A stretch of DNA of 6,809 nt from Gorillibacterium sp. Its GTDB lineage: Bacteria > Bacillota > Bacilli > Paenibacillales > NBRC-103111. Each line of letters starts with the position of its first letter. Within the stretch, counting starts at the first letter, position 1. Positions 1 through 6,631 of the stretch are shown here, piece by piece. The notes under the pieces were generated by a model. It had not been told where the DNA came from. It worked only from the letters and a program-made list of their open reading frames with translations, and ran no database searches. The translations under genes and the position numbers were made by a program. Location of the stretch: contig JACMJI010000038.1 of the NCBI GenBank assembly GCA_014380705.1, positions 1 through 6,809 of the forward strand, read 5' to 3'.

Positions 1-101
1 ATGAACCTTACCTAATATTTATACTTTCTGCCCTGAAAATAAAAAACGAACATTTTCATTCATCCGTGGTGCCGCCCAAGCGGCATGGAAGTCTGATAGG
101 G
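1..101. other. Non-coding end of window beyond the glycosidase terminator
   Basis: No convincing gene is seen on either strand here. A small perfect hairpin lies at 70-85 (TGCCGC, loop CCAA, GCGGCA), but no T-run follows it directly, so it is a weak terminator candidate. Read on the minus strand, the far end is AT-rich and holds TATAAATATTAGG near 23-11. That could be a -10 element for a gene outside the window, but no good -35 element sits at the right distance before it. Confidence 0.5.
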
Positions 102-151
102 AAAAAAAGACTTCGCTAACCAGCGCAATATACGACTGGGATGCGAAGTCT
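102..151 (-). terminator. Rho-independent terminator after the glycoside hydrolase gene
   Basis: Read on the minus strand, AGACTTCGC (151-143) pairs perfectly with GCGAAGTCT (116-108), and a run of seven T follows at 108-102. The 26-base loop can add an inner CCAG/CTGG pairing. The hairpin begins 56 bases after the hydrolase stop codon, where a terminator for that gene is expected. A third copy of the arm core (GAAGTC at 88-93 on the plus strand) allows a competing small hairpin with 109-114. Confidence 0.8.
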
Positions 152-207
152 AAATCGAAATGGCTCAAATCTACTGGTCTTATTTTCAATACACTCTATG
201 TTACACA

Positions 208-1950
208 TCAGTCTCCAAGGTACTCATCCAACAAAAGCAAGAATACACTGGCCGTCCACGTATATGCCGGATCGCTCAGACCTTGACCGGTGGAGGATTC
301 ATAGTTTTCATACATTGCTCCACTTTCTTTAACGGTTTGGCAGAATCGATGGGCTATCGTTCGCGCCAACTCTTGCTCCCCTCCTCGTCTTAAGCCATCT
401 ACCACCATGTAAACAACAGGAGCCCACGTGGGGCCGCGCCAATAGCTGTCTCCATCCGAATAACTTGAACTGGATCGGGACTCCGTAGCCAAGCCCGTCT
501 GGGTCAAAAATTGACTCTCGTCCGACAGTGCCGTTACGATAGAACTCCAAATCCGTTTTGGCAGTCGGTCACCTAATACAACGGGCATCCAATTGATCAG
601 AGAACCTGACTCCACTTGAATTTGTTTCGCTGTCTGAAGGGTAAAAAACTGTCTGTTCCCTTCGTCCCAGCTATGCTCTATAAATTTCTCCATGGTCAGG
701 AGATAGCGGGTATTCCACAGCTTCGCCACCTCTGTACGGTTAAGCGCATGGGCAAGCCGCTCAAGCATGGCCATTTGCAGCAGCAGGTAAGCCGTGAGAT
801 CCGGACTTTCAATAGGAATGCCAGCGTCAAATACAGAGGCATTATCCCAGCAGCCGTCAAAGCCATGATTGTACTGGCAGATGCCGTCTCTATCGGAATC
901 GCGGTAGGAAAACCACCAGTCCGTCCAACGGCTTAACTGCTCATATACCAGCAAAGCCTTGTCTGATGAAAGTTCAAACCCTTTCTCTACCAATAACATG
1001 TATGCCCAGCCATGGATGGGGGCTTTGGTAAAGCTAGCTAATGCTTCCGCATGGTTAACATAATCTGGAAGCTGACCATTCGGAAGCTGGTGATCAAACA
1101 CAACCTGCATTTGATCCCAGGCCAGGTTAGGATTAGGCCGCGCTAATGCTAGGGCATTAAAACAATGATCCCATGACCAGACATTCGTCATCCAATTTTT
1201 AGACATCAGCATGGCTGGGCGTTTGATTTTTCCTTCTGGTTCCACGACAGAAGACCATAACACATACACGGCTGTTTCCACGGCCTCCCTATACTCTGCA
1301 GGAGAAGTCATGGTTTGCCGAAATGATTCACGGAAGCCTTCGAATTGGTGTTTAGCCTCCTCCAGATCGTTCACCGGATCAGCCTTCGGGTATTCCAGAT
1401 CAAGCTCCATTTGACCAAAGCCCATATGCAGCAGAAACTCCTTTGGGCCACTTAGGTGAAAATATGCCTCCGGACACGTGTGTCTTTTTCCAGCCGTACC
1501 GTCCGGATTCATTGCAAGTTGAAAGGATGTGTGACCTTCCAGCATTCCCTCTAGCGTGAAAAGCCGTATGAAGGATGTGCTTGTCGGATCCACAATCCGC
1601 CAACTCATCATAGAGTCCTGTGTTGCAAAGCCCCCTTCTTCACCAGCGCCAAGGTATTCAATCCGCAGCTCAGGTCCATTGCCCCATATGACAAGTTCCC
1701 CTTTTCCTTTCCAATAAAAATGAATCGACCCCTCGTTCGTCTCCATGGTAAGTACCCACGGCTCAGCATGAACCCGATAAGTTAAGGGCTTACCTTCCTT
1801 AAATGGGATTATCTTAAATAGCTTTCTCTTAGATTTTACAAATCCGTGATACACAAAACGAATCGCTAACTCTTGTGTATGTTGATCATAAGAAAGTGCA
1901 CCATATGAGCCATATCGGCTAAACGGCAGCTTACACAAATCAATCTTCAT
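208..1950 (-). CDS. Cytosolic GH63/MGH1-like glycoside hydrolase, (alpha/alpha)6 barrel
   Basis: The 580-residue protein has no signal peptide or membrane segment, so it should act on sugars inside the cell. Residues 1 to about 200 look like a beta-rich N-terminal domain. From about 215 to the end lies the (alpha/alpha)6-barrel catalytic region typical of GH63, GH37 and MGH1-like enzymes. Visible motifs are SWDHCF (259-264), TKAPIHGWA (308-316), GFDGCWDNASVFD (363-375), YWRGPTW (503-509), YENYESSTGQG (547-557) and YTWTASVF (563-570). By analogy with family members, Asp369 in CWDN would be the general acid and Glu548 in YENY the base; this is inferred from motif position. The start is fixed by AAAGGAGGA, 8 bases before ATG. 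It is monocistronic, with terminators on both sides. Members cleave various alpha-glucosides, mannosylglycerate or glucosylglycerate. The substrate here is unknown, and no sugar transporter or regulator lies in the window. Confidence 0.85.
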   Translation of the reverse strand: MKIDLCKLPFSRYGSYGALSYDQHTQELAIRFVYHGFVKSKRKLFKIIPFKEGKPLTYRVHAEPWVLTMETNEGSIHFYWKGKGELVIWGNGPELRIEYLGAGEEGGFATQDSMMSWRIVDPTSTSFIRLFTLEGMLEGHTSFQLAMNPDGTAGKRHTCPEAYFHLSGPKEFLLHMGFGQMELDLEYPKADPVNDLEEAKHQFEGFRESFRQTMTSPAEYREAVETAVYVLWSSVVEPEGKIKRPAMLMSKNWMTNVWSWDHCFNALALARPNPNLAWDQMQVVFDHQLPNGQLPDYVNHAEALASFTKAPIHGWAYMLLVEKGFELSSDKALLVYEQLSRWTDWWFSYRDSDRDGICQYNHGFDGCWDNASVFDAGIPIESPDLTAYLLLQMAMLERLAHALNRTEVAKLWNTRYLLTMEKFIEHSWDEGNRQFFTLQTAKQIQVESGSLINWMPVVLGDRLPKRIWSSIVTALSDESQFLTQTGLATESRSSSSYSDGDSYWRGPTWAPVVYMVVDGLRRGGEQELARTIAHRFCQTVKESGAMYENYESSTGQGLSDPAYTWTASVFLLLLDEYLGD

Positions 1951-1979
1951 GATTTTCGTCCTCCTTTACCTTCCTTTTC

Positions 1980-2006
1980 TTGTTGCAAATTCTCGTATTG
2001 CTGCAA
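1980..2006. repeat. Pair of TTGCnrCAA direct repeats, possible operator
   Basis: On the minus strand, TTGCAGCAA (2006-1998) and TTGCAACAA (1988-1980) match at 8 of 9 bases with an 18-bp period. The first copy is a perfect odd palindrome (TTGC-A/T-GCAA in double-stranded form). They lie immediately after the TATAAT element, around the expected transcription start and before the ribosome site of the glycosidase. That is a usual place for a repressor operator. No known regulator consensus is recognised, and chance occurrence in AT-rich DNA is possible. Confidence 0.35.
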
Positions 2007-2011
2007 TTATA
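2006..2011 (-). promoter_or_regulatory. Candidate -10 element (TATAAT) for the glycosidase gene
   Basis: A perfect TATAAT lies on the minus strand 55 bases before the ATG at 1950. No good -35 hexamer sits 16-18 bases upstream; the nearest resemblance is TTGCGG at a spacing of only 14. There is also no TGn extension. If it is real, the promoter may need an activator or be weak. The rest of the leader (2012-2154) is AT-rich with no riboswitch or T-box that I can recognise. Confidence 0.4.
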
Positions 2012-2154
2012 CCTGGGGGCCTTACCCGCAAAATGGTATATATTATTGGGATTTAATGTAGAGAGTATATATCTTTCTTCTTGGATTGATATTAAGGTTC
2101 CTATCCTCACACCTCTTAACTGTTTTTCAAGCGGGAGTGCTGCTAAAGAACCAG

Positions 2155-2205
2155 AAAAAAGCAGTTCAAAAGTGAAAGTGTAGCTTTCACTTTTGAACTG
2201 CTTTT
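2155..2205 (-). terminator. Strong hairpin terminator, probably bidirectional, after the carbonic anhydrase gene
   Basis: A perfect 22-bp inverted repeat (2157-2178 with 2184-2205) closes a 5-base loop at 2179-2183. Read on the minus strand, the stem ends in a run of T (2160-2155), and it begins 45 bases after the carbonic anhydrase stop. Read on the plus strand, the stem ends in TTTTATTTTTATATA, so it could also stop transcription from the other direction. It separates the carbonic anhydrase gene from the glycosidase gene. Confidence 0.9.
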
Positions 2206-2250
2206 ATTTTTATATAAGTGGATAAGAAATGAAATACCTTCTCTAGATTA

Positions 2251-2814
2251 TTATTCTCTGTAATCCTGTGCAATGACTTCAAGTGCTCCTGTCTCAGGGT
2301 CCATGATGAATCCGTGAACGGGAACAGCCTTAGGCAGGAGTGGGTGTCGTCGAATCAGCTTGACACTGCTGAGCACACTCTCCTCGGCACTTTTGAACCC
2401 TCGCAAAAATCTATCCATACGTATGCCTGCATTTTCAAGCGTCTCGATTGCGAGTGGATCGACACCATGCTCCGCAAACTTGCTTACCATCAATTCCGCA
2501 TTCAGATTTGTCATGCCGCAGCCATGATGACCGATGACCATCACTTCGCGTGCATCCAACTCATATACGGCTACCAGGATGCTGCGCATAGCACTGCCAA
2601 ACGGTTGGGTTATAATCGCACCTGCATTTTTAATAAACTTCGCATCTCCGTTTTTAAAACCCAATGCCTTCGGAAGCAACTCGACAAGCCTAGCATCCAT
2701 ACAGGTAAGAATGACTACCTTCTTATCCGGAAATTTATCTGTTATATATTCTTCATACTGCTTCTCCTTAACAAACCTTTGATTGAACTCCAAAATATCC
2801 GGTACGATTGACAT
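2251..2814 (-). CDS. Beta-class carbonic anhydrase (YtiB-like)
   Basis: The enzyme interconverts CO2 and bicarbonate in the cytosol using a zinc ion. The 187-residue length matches the short Firmicute YtiB-type beta-carbonic anhydrases. The zinc-site signature is clear: Cys38 in TCMDARL (37-43) with the Asp40/Arg42 pair, and His96 and Cys99 in IGHHGCGM (94-101). The segment NAGAIITQPFG (63-73) and the stretch around 74-88 fit the conserved core next to the active site. There is no signal peptide. The start is supported by AGGAGG 7 bases before ATG. It has its own promoter at 2849-2877 and a strong terminator after it, so it is probably transcribed alone, although read-through from the thioredoxin-like gene is possible because no terminator lies between them. 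No key residue is missing. A role in bicarbonate supply for carboxylases is general family knowledge. Confidence 0.95.
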   Translation of the reverse strand: MSIVPDILEFNQRFVKEKQYEEYITDKFPDKKVVILTCMDARLVELLPKALGFKNGDAKFIKNAGAIITQPFGSAMRSILVAVYELDAREVMVIGHHGCGMTNLNAELMVSKFAEHGVDPLAIETLENAGIRMDRFLRGFKSAEESVLSSVKLIRRHPLLPKAVPVHGFIMDPETGALEVIAQDYRE

Positions 2815-2848
2815 CTCTCTACCTCCTGGTCAGTATGCTTTATTTTCT

Positions 2849-2877
2849 ATTATTCATTGAAAATCAGAAGGAGTCAA
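2849..2877 (-). promoter_or_regulatory. Sigma-A-type promoter for the carbonic anhydrase gene
   Basis: On the minus strand, TTGACT (2877-2872) is followed by a 17-base spacer and AATAAT (2854-2849). Each hexamer matches the housekeeping consensus at 5 of 6 positions with ideal spacing. The expected start of transcription near 2842 leaves a leader of about 28 bases with the AGGAGG site just before ATG. The promoter begins 20 bases after the stop of the thioredoxin-like gene. Confidence 0.7.
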
Positions 2878-2896
2878 TTGGGATGATAGGGAAATT

Positions 2897-3220
2897 TCAC
2901 CGCGAATGCTCCTTCAGGATCTCATAAAGGTAATCAACCGAACGCATCGCGTACTCAAAGCGAACCGGCACCCCATTCTCTAATAACACCAGACACGGCA
3001 CACTAGAGATTTTCCAATCCTCACGCAGCTTGTTCGAATAATTGATATTTATTTTATATAGAGTAATCGGAACTTCATCAGTGGCTTCGACGACCTCCAG
3101 CATTCTCTCCGCTACTTTGCATGTTCCACAGAAAGGAGAGGAGAAGAATATGGCATCCTTGCTGCCTCCGATTCTATTCAGCCGCAACCATTCCGCTTCT
3201 TCTATTTCATATATGGCCAT
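2897..3220 (-). CDS. Small thioredoxin-like protein with CGTC active site
   Basis: The 107-residue protein has a single thioredoxin fold and no signal peptide, so it is probably cytosolic. The redox motif is PFCGTCK (29-35), with Cys31 and Cys34 as the reactive pair. The cis-proline loop is SSVPCLVLL (72-80), with Pro75 as the cis-proline. Two features differ from classical thioredoxin: CGTC instead of WCGPC, and a third cysteine (Cys76) directly after the cis-proline, next to the active site. The start is supported by GAGAGGAAGG, 8 bases before ATG. It is the last gene of the presumed importer operon, 52 bases after the permease stop. It may be a YusE-like thioredoxin-family protein as in Bacillus, where I recall a similar gene near a methionine ABC importer; this was not checked. 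It could keep a partner protein reduced, but no partner is identifiable. Confidence 0.85.
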   Translation of the reverse strand: MAIYEIEEAEWLRLNRIGGSKDAIFFSSPFCGTCKVAERMLEVVEATDEVPITLYKININYSNKLREDWKISSVPCLVLLENGVPVRFEYAMRSVDYLYEILKEHSR

Positions 3221-3272
3221 TGATATGACCTTCCTCTCACACCGGATAGGCTAATTGTCAAGGGGGCATTCA

Positions 3273-4028
3273 TTAATTGTGCCGCCACTTCATAAACACA
3301 GCGTCCAGCCCGTCCACAAGCAAAAACAAGGCAAAGCCGATAAGGCTGAGCAGCAGAATGCCCGCGTACATCTGTGCATAATCCATCCGCAGCCAGGCAT
3401 CCATAATAAAGAAGCCCATGCCGTATTGTGTTCCATAAATCTCTGTAAAGAACAGTACGGAAATCGCCGTGCCCAGCGATATACGAATCGTGCTGAGGAT
3501 GACAGACATCGCTCCGGGAAAGGTAATATGCCAAAACTTCTGCACCTTGCCGGCTCCGATACAGGTTAACACATCATAAGCATCATCCGGGATGGCCTTT
3601 ACACCGTCGCGGACCGAGATAATCACCTGAAAGATCAGAATGAGCGTAATCATCATAATCTTGGAGGTCTCACCCAACCCGAAGAACAGCATCACGATCG
3701 GCAACAAAGCGATCTTGGGTACCGGATAAGTCAAATAAACAACCGGGTCCAAAAGTTTGTTCCATAAGGGTGAACGCCCCATGAGCAAACCAATCAACAG
3801 CCCAATGATCAAAGCGAAAACAACACCCGCAAAAACTCGTAGGAGGCTATACCCCACATGCATCCCGATGCCTTCTGAAGCCAACTCACCCAGTGAAGCA
3901 TAAACAGCGATTGGACTAGGCAAAATCCGGTTGTGCAGCAATAGATAGGCCAGATACCAAGCCACATTCATACTCAAAAACACCCATAATAGCGTAGCTA
4001 CTAGTTTCCTGTTCCGTTTTTTCACCAT
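3273..4028 (-). CDS. ABC transporter permease, NitT/TauT (SsuC/TauC) type
   Basis: This is the membrane subunit of an importer for a small organic solute. The 251-residue protein shows about six hydrophobic spans, near residues 10-31, 62-83, 103-118, 122-139, 180-196 and 220-240. The cytoplasmic coupling loop that docks on the ATPase is at about 150-171, with GAGKVQKFWHITFP (158-171) matching the EAA-loop pattern of G, then F, then P. The length is normal for this family. The ATG overlaps the end of the ATPase gene by 7 bases (ATGGTGA), and GCAGGA stands just before it, which suggests translational coupling. Nothing is broken. The substrate cannot be read from this subunit; relatives carry sulfonates, taurine, nitrate or thiamine precursors. 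Confidence 0.93.
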   Translation of the reverse strand: MVKKRNRKLVATLLWVFLSMNVAWYLAYLLLHNRILPSPIAVYASLGELASEGIGMHVGYSLLRVFAGVVFALIIGLLIGLLMGRSPLWNKLLDPVVYLTYPVPKIALLPIVMLFFGLGETSKIMMITLILIFQVIISVRDGVKAIPDDAYDVLTCIGAGKVQKFWHITFPGAMSVILSTIRISLGTAISVLFFTEIYGTQYGMGFFIMDAWLRMDYAQMYAGILLLSLIGFALFLLVDGLDAVFMKWRHN

Positions 4029-4792
4029 TTTTCCTGCATAACCTTTCGAATTCGTTTGACCTGTTGAAAGAACTCATCACTATCCCGTTTATCCTCATGC
4101 TTTTGGCCAAACACGGGGTTGTCGAACATTTCGAGCGACTCGCCGACACCTGACGGCATCAAGATGATTTTCTCGCCAAGTAGGATCGCTTCCTCGACAT
4201 CATGCGTAACAAATAGCGAAGTTGTCGGATGAGCCAGCCAATTCTCGACAAAAATCTGTTGTATCTTCTCACGTGTCAGCGCATCCAAAGCCGAAAAAGG
4301 CTCATCCAAAAGCATAATTGTCGGCAAAAGTGCGAATGCTCGAGCAATGGCGACCCTTTGTTGTTGGCCCCCACTTAACGATAGGGGATAACGGCCAGCG
4401 AGCTCAGCAATACCCATGGCTGCCAGCCAACTATGAATTTCCCGCTCCTGTTTCGCCTTCTCTGCCTTGCCCGGATGCGCGATCTGCATCGTAATGCGAA
4501 TATTGGCCTCCACTGTCCTCCAGGGAAGCAGGCCGTAATTCTGCGGAACGAGACCAATCAGAGTCTCTTTTTCGTGAACAGACTTCCCATTAAACTGAAT
4601 TTCTCCTTGATAACCCTTGATTAAGCCTGCTATCGTGCGAAGCAGTGTCGATTTACCGCAGCCGGAGGGACCGAGAATCGTGTATATGCTATGCTCTGGG
4701 ACGGTTAAATAGAGCTGCTCTAGCGCCAATTGACCACCCTTATAGGCAACAGAAAGATCTGTAATTGCTAGTCCCTTATTTAAATGCAACAT
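4022..4792 (-). CDS. ABC transporter ATPase, NitT/TauT (SsuB/TauB) type
   Basis: The 256-residue cytosolic ATPase drives the importer. All nucleotide-binding motifs are present in order: Walker A GPSGCGKST (41-49), Q-loop Gln84 in VPQNYGLLPW, signature LSLSGGQQQR (137-146), Walker B IMLLDEP (159-165), D-loop SALD (167-170) and switch His197 in VTHD. The Q-loop with LLPW is typical of the SsuB/TauB group. The protein has no extra regulatory domain after the core; the C-terminal 45 residues are charged. Its ATG lies inside the end of the binding-protein gene (17-base overlap), with a modest purine-rich site GAAGTGG before it. Its own stop overlaps the permease start. These overlaps make equal, coupled production of the three subunits likely. 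Confidence 0.95.
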   Translation of the reverse strand: MLHLNKGLAITDLSVAYKGGQLALEQLYLTVPEHSIYTILGPSGCGKSTLLRTIAGLIKGYQGEIQFNGKSVHEKETLIGLVPQNYGLLPWRTVEANIRITMQIAHPGKAEKAKQEREIHSWLAAMGIAELAGRYPLSLSGGQQQRVAIARAFALLPTIMLLDEPFSALDALTREKIQQIFVENWLAHPTTSLFVTHDVEEAILLGEKIILMPSGVGESLEMFDNPVFGQKHEDKRDSDEFFQQVKRIRKVMQEKW

Positions 4793-5729
4793 CCGAAACC
4801 ACTTCTTCTGGAGTCAGATTTTTCTTCAGCAATCCTTTTTCTCTTGCCCAAGCAAAGGCGGATACGACCTCTGCTGTTGTCACTTGACTAGCGGCTGGAT
4901 ATTCTGGAACCTTGATCACATTCTTCTGGTTTTCGGGATAGCCAACGGTTTTGATAATCAGATCGATATAGTCCGATTGATCATGGGCCTTCATATAGGC
5001 AACCGCTTCATCATAAGCAGCATAGGCCGCATGGATCGCTCCTTCATTCGCAGCAATAAACTTCTGCGGAAACCCAATGACAAATGGACTAAGCCCCATT
5101 GAAATTGTCGAATTCAGTTCGCGCAGACCGTCGGCTTTCCCCATCGTAACAAAAGGCTCTGGCAGAATGGCCGCGTCGGCCTTATTATTCTTCAAGAGCT
5201 CCAAGCGAGTAGGGATCTGTGGCACTTCTGTCAATTTGATATCTTTTTCAGTTAAACCCACTTCCTTCAGCATCAGAGAGAACACGTATTCCGTTGATGT
5301 ATTCTTTGAAAATATCACCGATTTACCTTTCAAATCTGCAACGGTCTTCACGTCATCCGCTCCTGTTAACAAGGAAAACCCGCCGAATGTCGTGCTGGTT
5401 ATTTTCACATCGAGGCCACCTTGATTGTAGATGGCAATCGCGATGAGATCGGCGCCCACACCATCGAGTTGACCCGCCTGAAAGGCAACATCACGGTCTT
5501 TGGCGCTTTTGAACGTTTGCATATTCAGCTTAACACCATGCTTCAGGTCAAAGCCTTGCTCGTGCGCGATAATAAAAGGAATGACATCGGTTGCCGGCAT
5601 CATGCCAATTGTAAGTTCGGGAAGCGCTTTGCCGCTTTCCTGCGAATTTGTGGTTTTAGTTGTACTGCAGCCAACACCAAGCACGCTAATCAATAGGGTC
5701 AGAGATAGGATAAGTCCAGTTTTTCTCAT
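4776..5729 (-). CDS. Solute-binding lipoprotein of a NitT/TauT-type ABC importer
   Basis: The 317-residue protein captures the substrate outside the membrane and hands it to the permease. It starts with basic residues and a hydrophobic stretch ending in VLGVGC, with Cys21 the likely lipid-anchored residue. The -3 position is Gly, which is allowed but not the commonest. A Ser/Thr-rich linker follows, and the mature two-lobed fold begins near residue 37 (PELTIGMMPA). Typical NMT1/TauA-family segments are VADLKGKSVIF (130-140) and ADAAILPEPF (184-193). GGAGG stands about 8 bases before ATG. The gene follows the prenyltransferase stop by only 22 bases, so it probably shares that transcript. Candidate ligands include sulfonates, thiamine precursors or small aromatic compounds. 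I cannot choose among them. Confidence 0.9.
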   Translation of the reverse strand: MRKTGLILSLTLLISVLGVGCSTTKTTNSQESGKALPELTIGMMPATDVIPFIIAHEQGFDLKHGVKLNMQTFKSAKDRDVAFQAGQLDGVGADLIAIAIYNQGGLDVKITSTTFGGFSLLTGADDVKTVADLKGKSVIFSKNTSTEYVFSLMLKEVGLTEKDIKLTEVPQIPTRLELLKNNKADAAILPEPFVTMGKADGLRELNSTISMGLSPFVIGFPQKFIAANEGAIHAAYAAYDEAVAYMKAHDQSDYIDLIIKTVGYPENQKNVIKVPEYPAASQVTTAEVVSAFAWAREKGLLKKNLTPEEVVSDVAFK

Positions 5730-5751
5730 TTCGTTATTCCTCCAGTATGTT

Positions 5752-6624
5752 TTATATGAAAATATCAGTAATGCCGCAAACTAGGAAAATGATACTTACC
5801 AATTCATTGACATTATAAGAAGCAAACGTTGCATGCTTCAGATTCTCCGGACTCACCACCACATGCTCTAATATAAGTAGCAGCAGGATAATCAGCACCC
5901 CAGAATAATAAATCCAGTCAAACTCTGGACTGAGCAGCCCAATAATAACGAGGCAGAACAACGCAATGGCATGGAAAAACGCAGAAATGGCGAGGCCAAA
6001 ATCCAGCCCAAACTCGGTTAAGATCGAATGTAAGCCATTTGCCTTGTCAAACTCGACATCTTGTGCCCCATAAATAATATCAAAGCCTGCTACCCAGAAC
6101 ATGTTAGCGCCAGCCATGAAGATCGGTGTCCAAGCAAAATGACCCGTGATTGCCAGCCAAGCCCCAACGGGGGCAATGGAGCAGGTGAAGCCTAAGATCA
6201 GATGACACAAAGGGGTGAATCGCTTCGTATACGAATAGATCACCATAAAGAACACAGCAACAGGAGCAAGCAAGGTGCACAAAGGATTCAATAAAAAGGC
6301 ACCAACAAGCGTGATGGCAAAGCATAGTCCCGACAAGAGAAGGACCTCCCGCTTTCCTAACTCTCCCTTCGGAATTTGTCGATGGGCGGTTCGCGGATTT
6401 TTCTTATCAATCTCAGCATCAATCACTCGATTAATCGCATTGGCCCCTGTTCGTGCTGCCAGTAAGGTAATCACAACGATGAGCAAGATGTGCCAGGGTG
6501 GAATCCCACCCGCTGCAAGCAGCATCGAGACGACCGCGAAGGAGAAGGAGAAGATCGTATGCTGGAACATGACAAGCACACCGTATCCGTGCATCTTTTT
6601 ATAAAAATTGTTCAACAAAGCCAT
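5752..6624 (-). CDS. mqnP: UbiA-family polyprenyltransferase, MqnP-like (menaquinone biosynthesis)
   Basis: This 290-residue membrane enzyme should attach a polyprenyl chain to an aromatic acid, a step in making menaquinone. About nine hydrophobic spans fill the sequence. The first Asp-rich motif is NRVIDAEID (65-73), with the IDxxNPRTA-like context KKNPRTAHRQIP (74-85). The second is DIIYGAQDVEFD (182-193). Both bind the magnesium-diphosphate of the prenyl donor. The NRxIDxxID and NPRT form, rather than NDxxD, is what I associate with the MqnP/ubiA-other group, placed in the futalosine route. The pathway assignment is inferred, as no other menaquinone gene is in the window. It follows the hydrolase stop by 7 bases, and its GGAAG ribosome site overlaps that stop, suggesting coupling. 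A 4-hydroxybenzoate prenyltransferase annotation is the main alternative; a ubiquinone role is unlikely in a Firmicute. Confidence 0.8.
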   Translation of the reverse strand: MALLNNFYKKMHGYGVLVMFQHTIFSFSFAVVSMLLAAGGIPPWHILLIVVITLLAARTGANAINRVIDAEIDKKNPRTAHRQIPKGELGKREVLLLSGLCFAITLVGAFLLNPLCTLLAPVAVFFMVIYSYTKRFTPLCHLILGFTCSIAPVGAWLAITGHFAWTPIFMAGANMFWVAGFDIIYGAQDVEFDKANGLHSILTEFGLDFGLAISAFFHAIALFCLVIIGLLSPEFDWIYYSGVLIILLLLILEHVVVSPENLKHATFASYNVNELVSIIFLVCGITDIFI

Positions 6625-6631
6625 CTTCTTC

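Noticed and set aside
70..85. TGCCGC/GCGGCA hairpin as a second terminator
   Set aside because: The stem is only 6 bp and the nearest T-rich run on the minus strand is about 20 bases away, too far for intrinsic termination.
1951..2154. Riboswitch or T-box in the glycosidase leader
   Set aside because: I see no conserved T-box sequence, no known aptamer core and no terminator/antiterminator pair near the start codon.
1980..2183. Plus-strand 67-codon open frame before the bidirectional terminator
   Set aside because: The frame runs into the terminator stem itself, its start lies in the glycosidase leader, the protein resembles no family I know, and no good ribosome site precedes it.
2314..2811. 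Plus-strand 165-codon open frame opposite the carbonic anhydrase gene
   Set aside because: It lies fully inside a gene with an intact zinc site and a strong ribosome site on the other strand, and its translation has no recognisable domain.
3233..3261. Perfect TTGACA on the minus strand (3261-3256) between the permease and thioredoxin-like genes, as a promoter
   Set aside because: At 17 bases spacing the -10 position reads GAGAGG, which is part of the ribosome site, and no TATAAT-like hexamer fits at 15-19 bases.
5730..5751. Separate promoter or metabolite-sensing leader before the binding-protein gene
   Set aside because: The gap to the prenyltransferase stop is only 22 bases and is taken up mainly by the GGAGG ribosome site.
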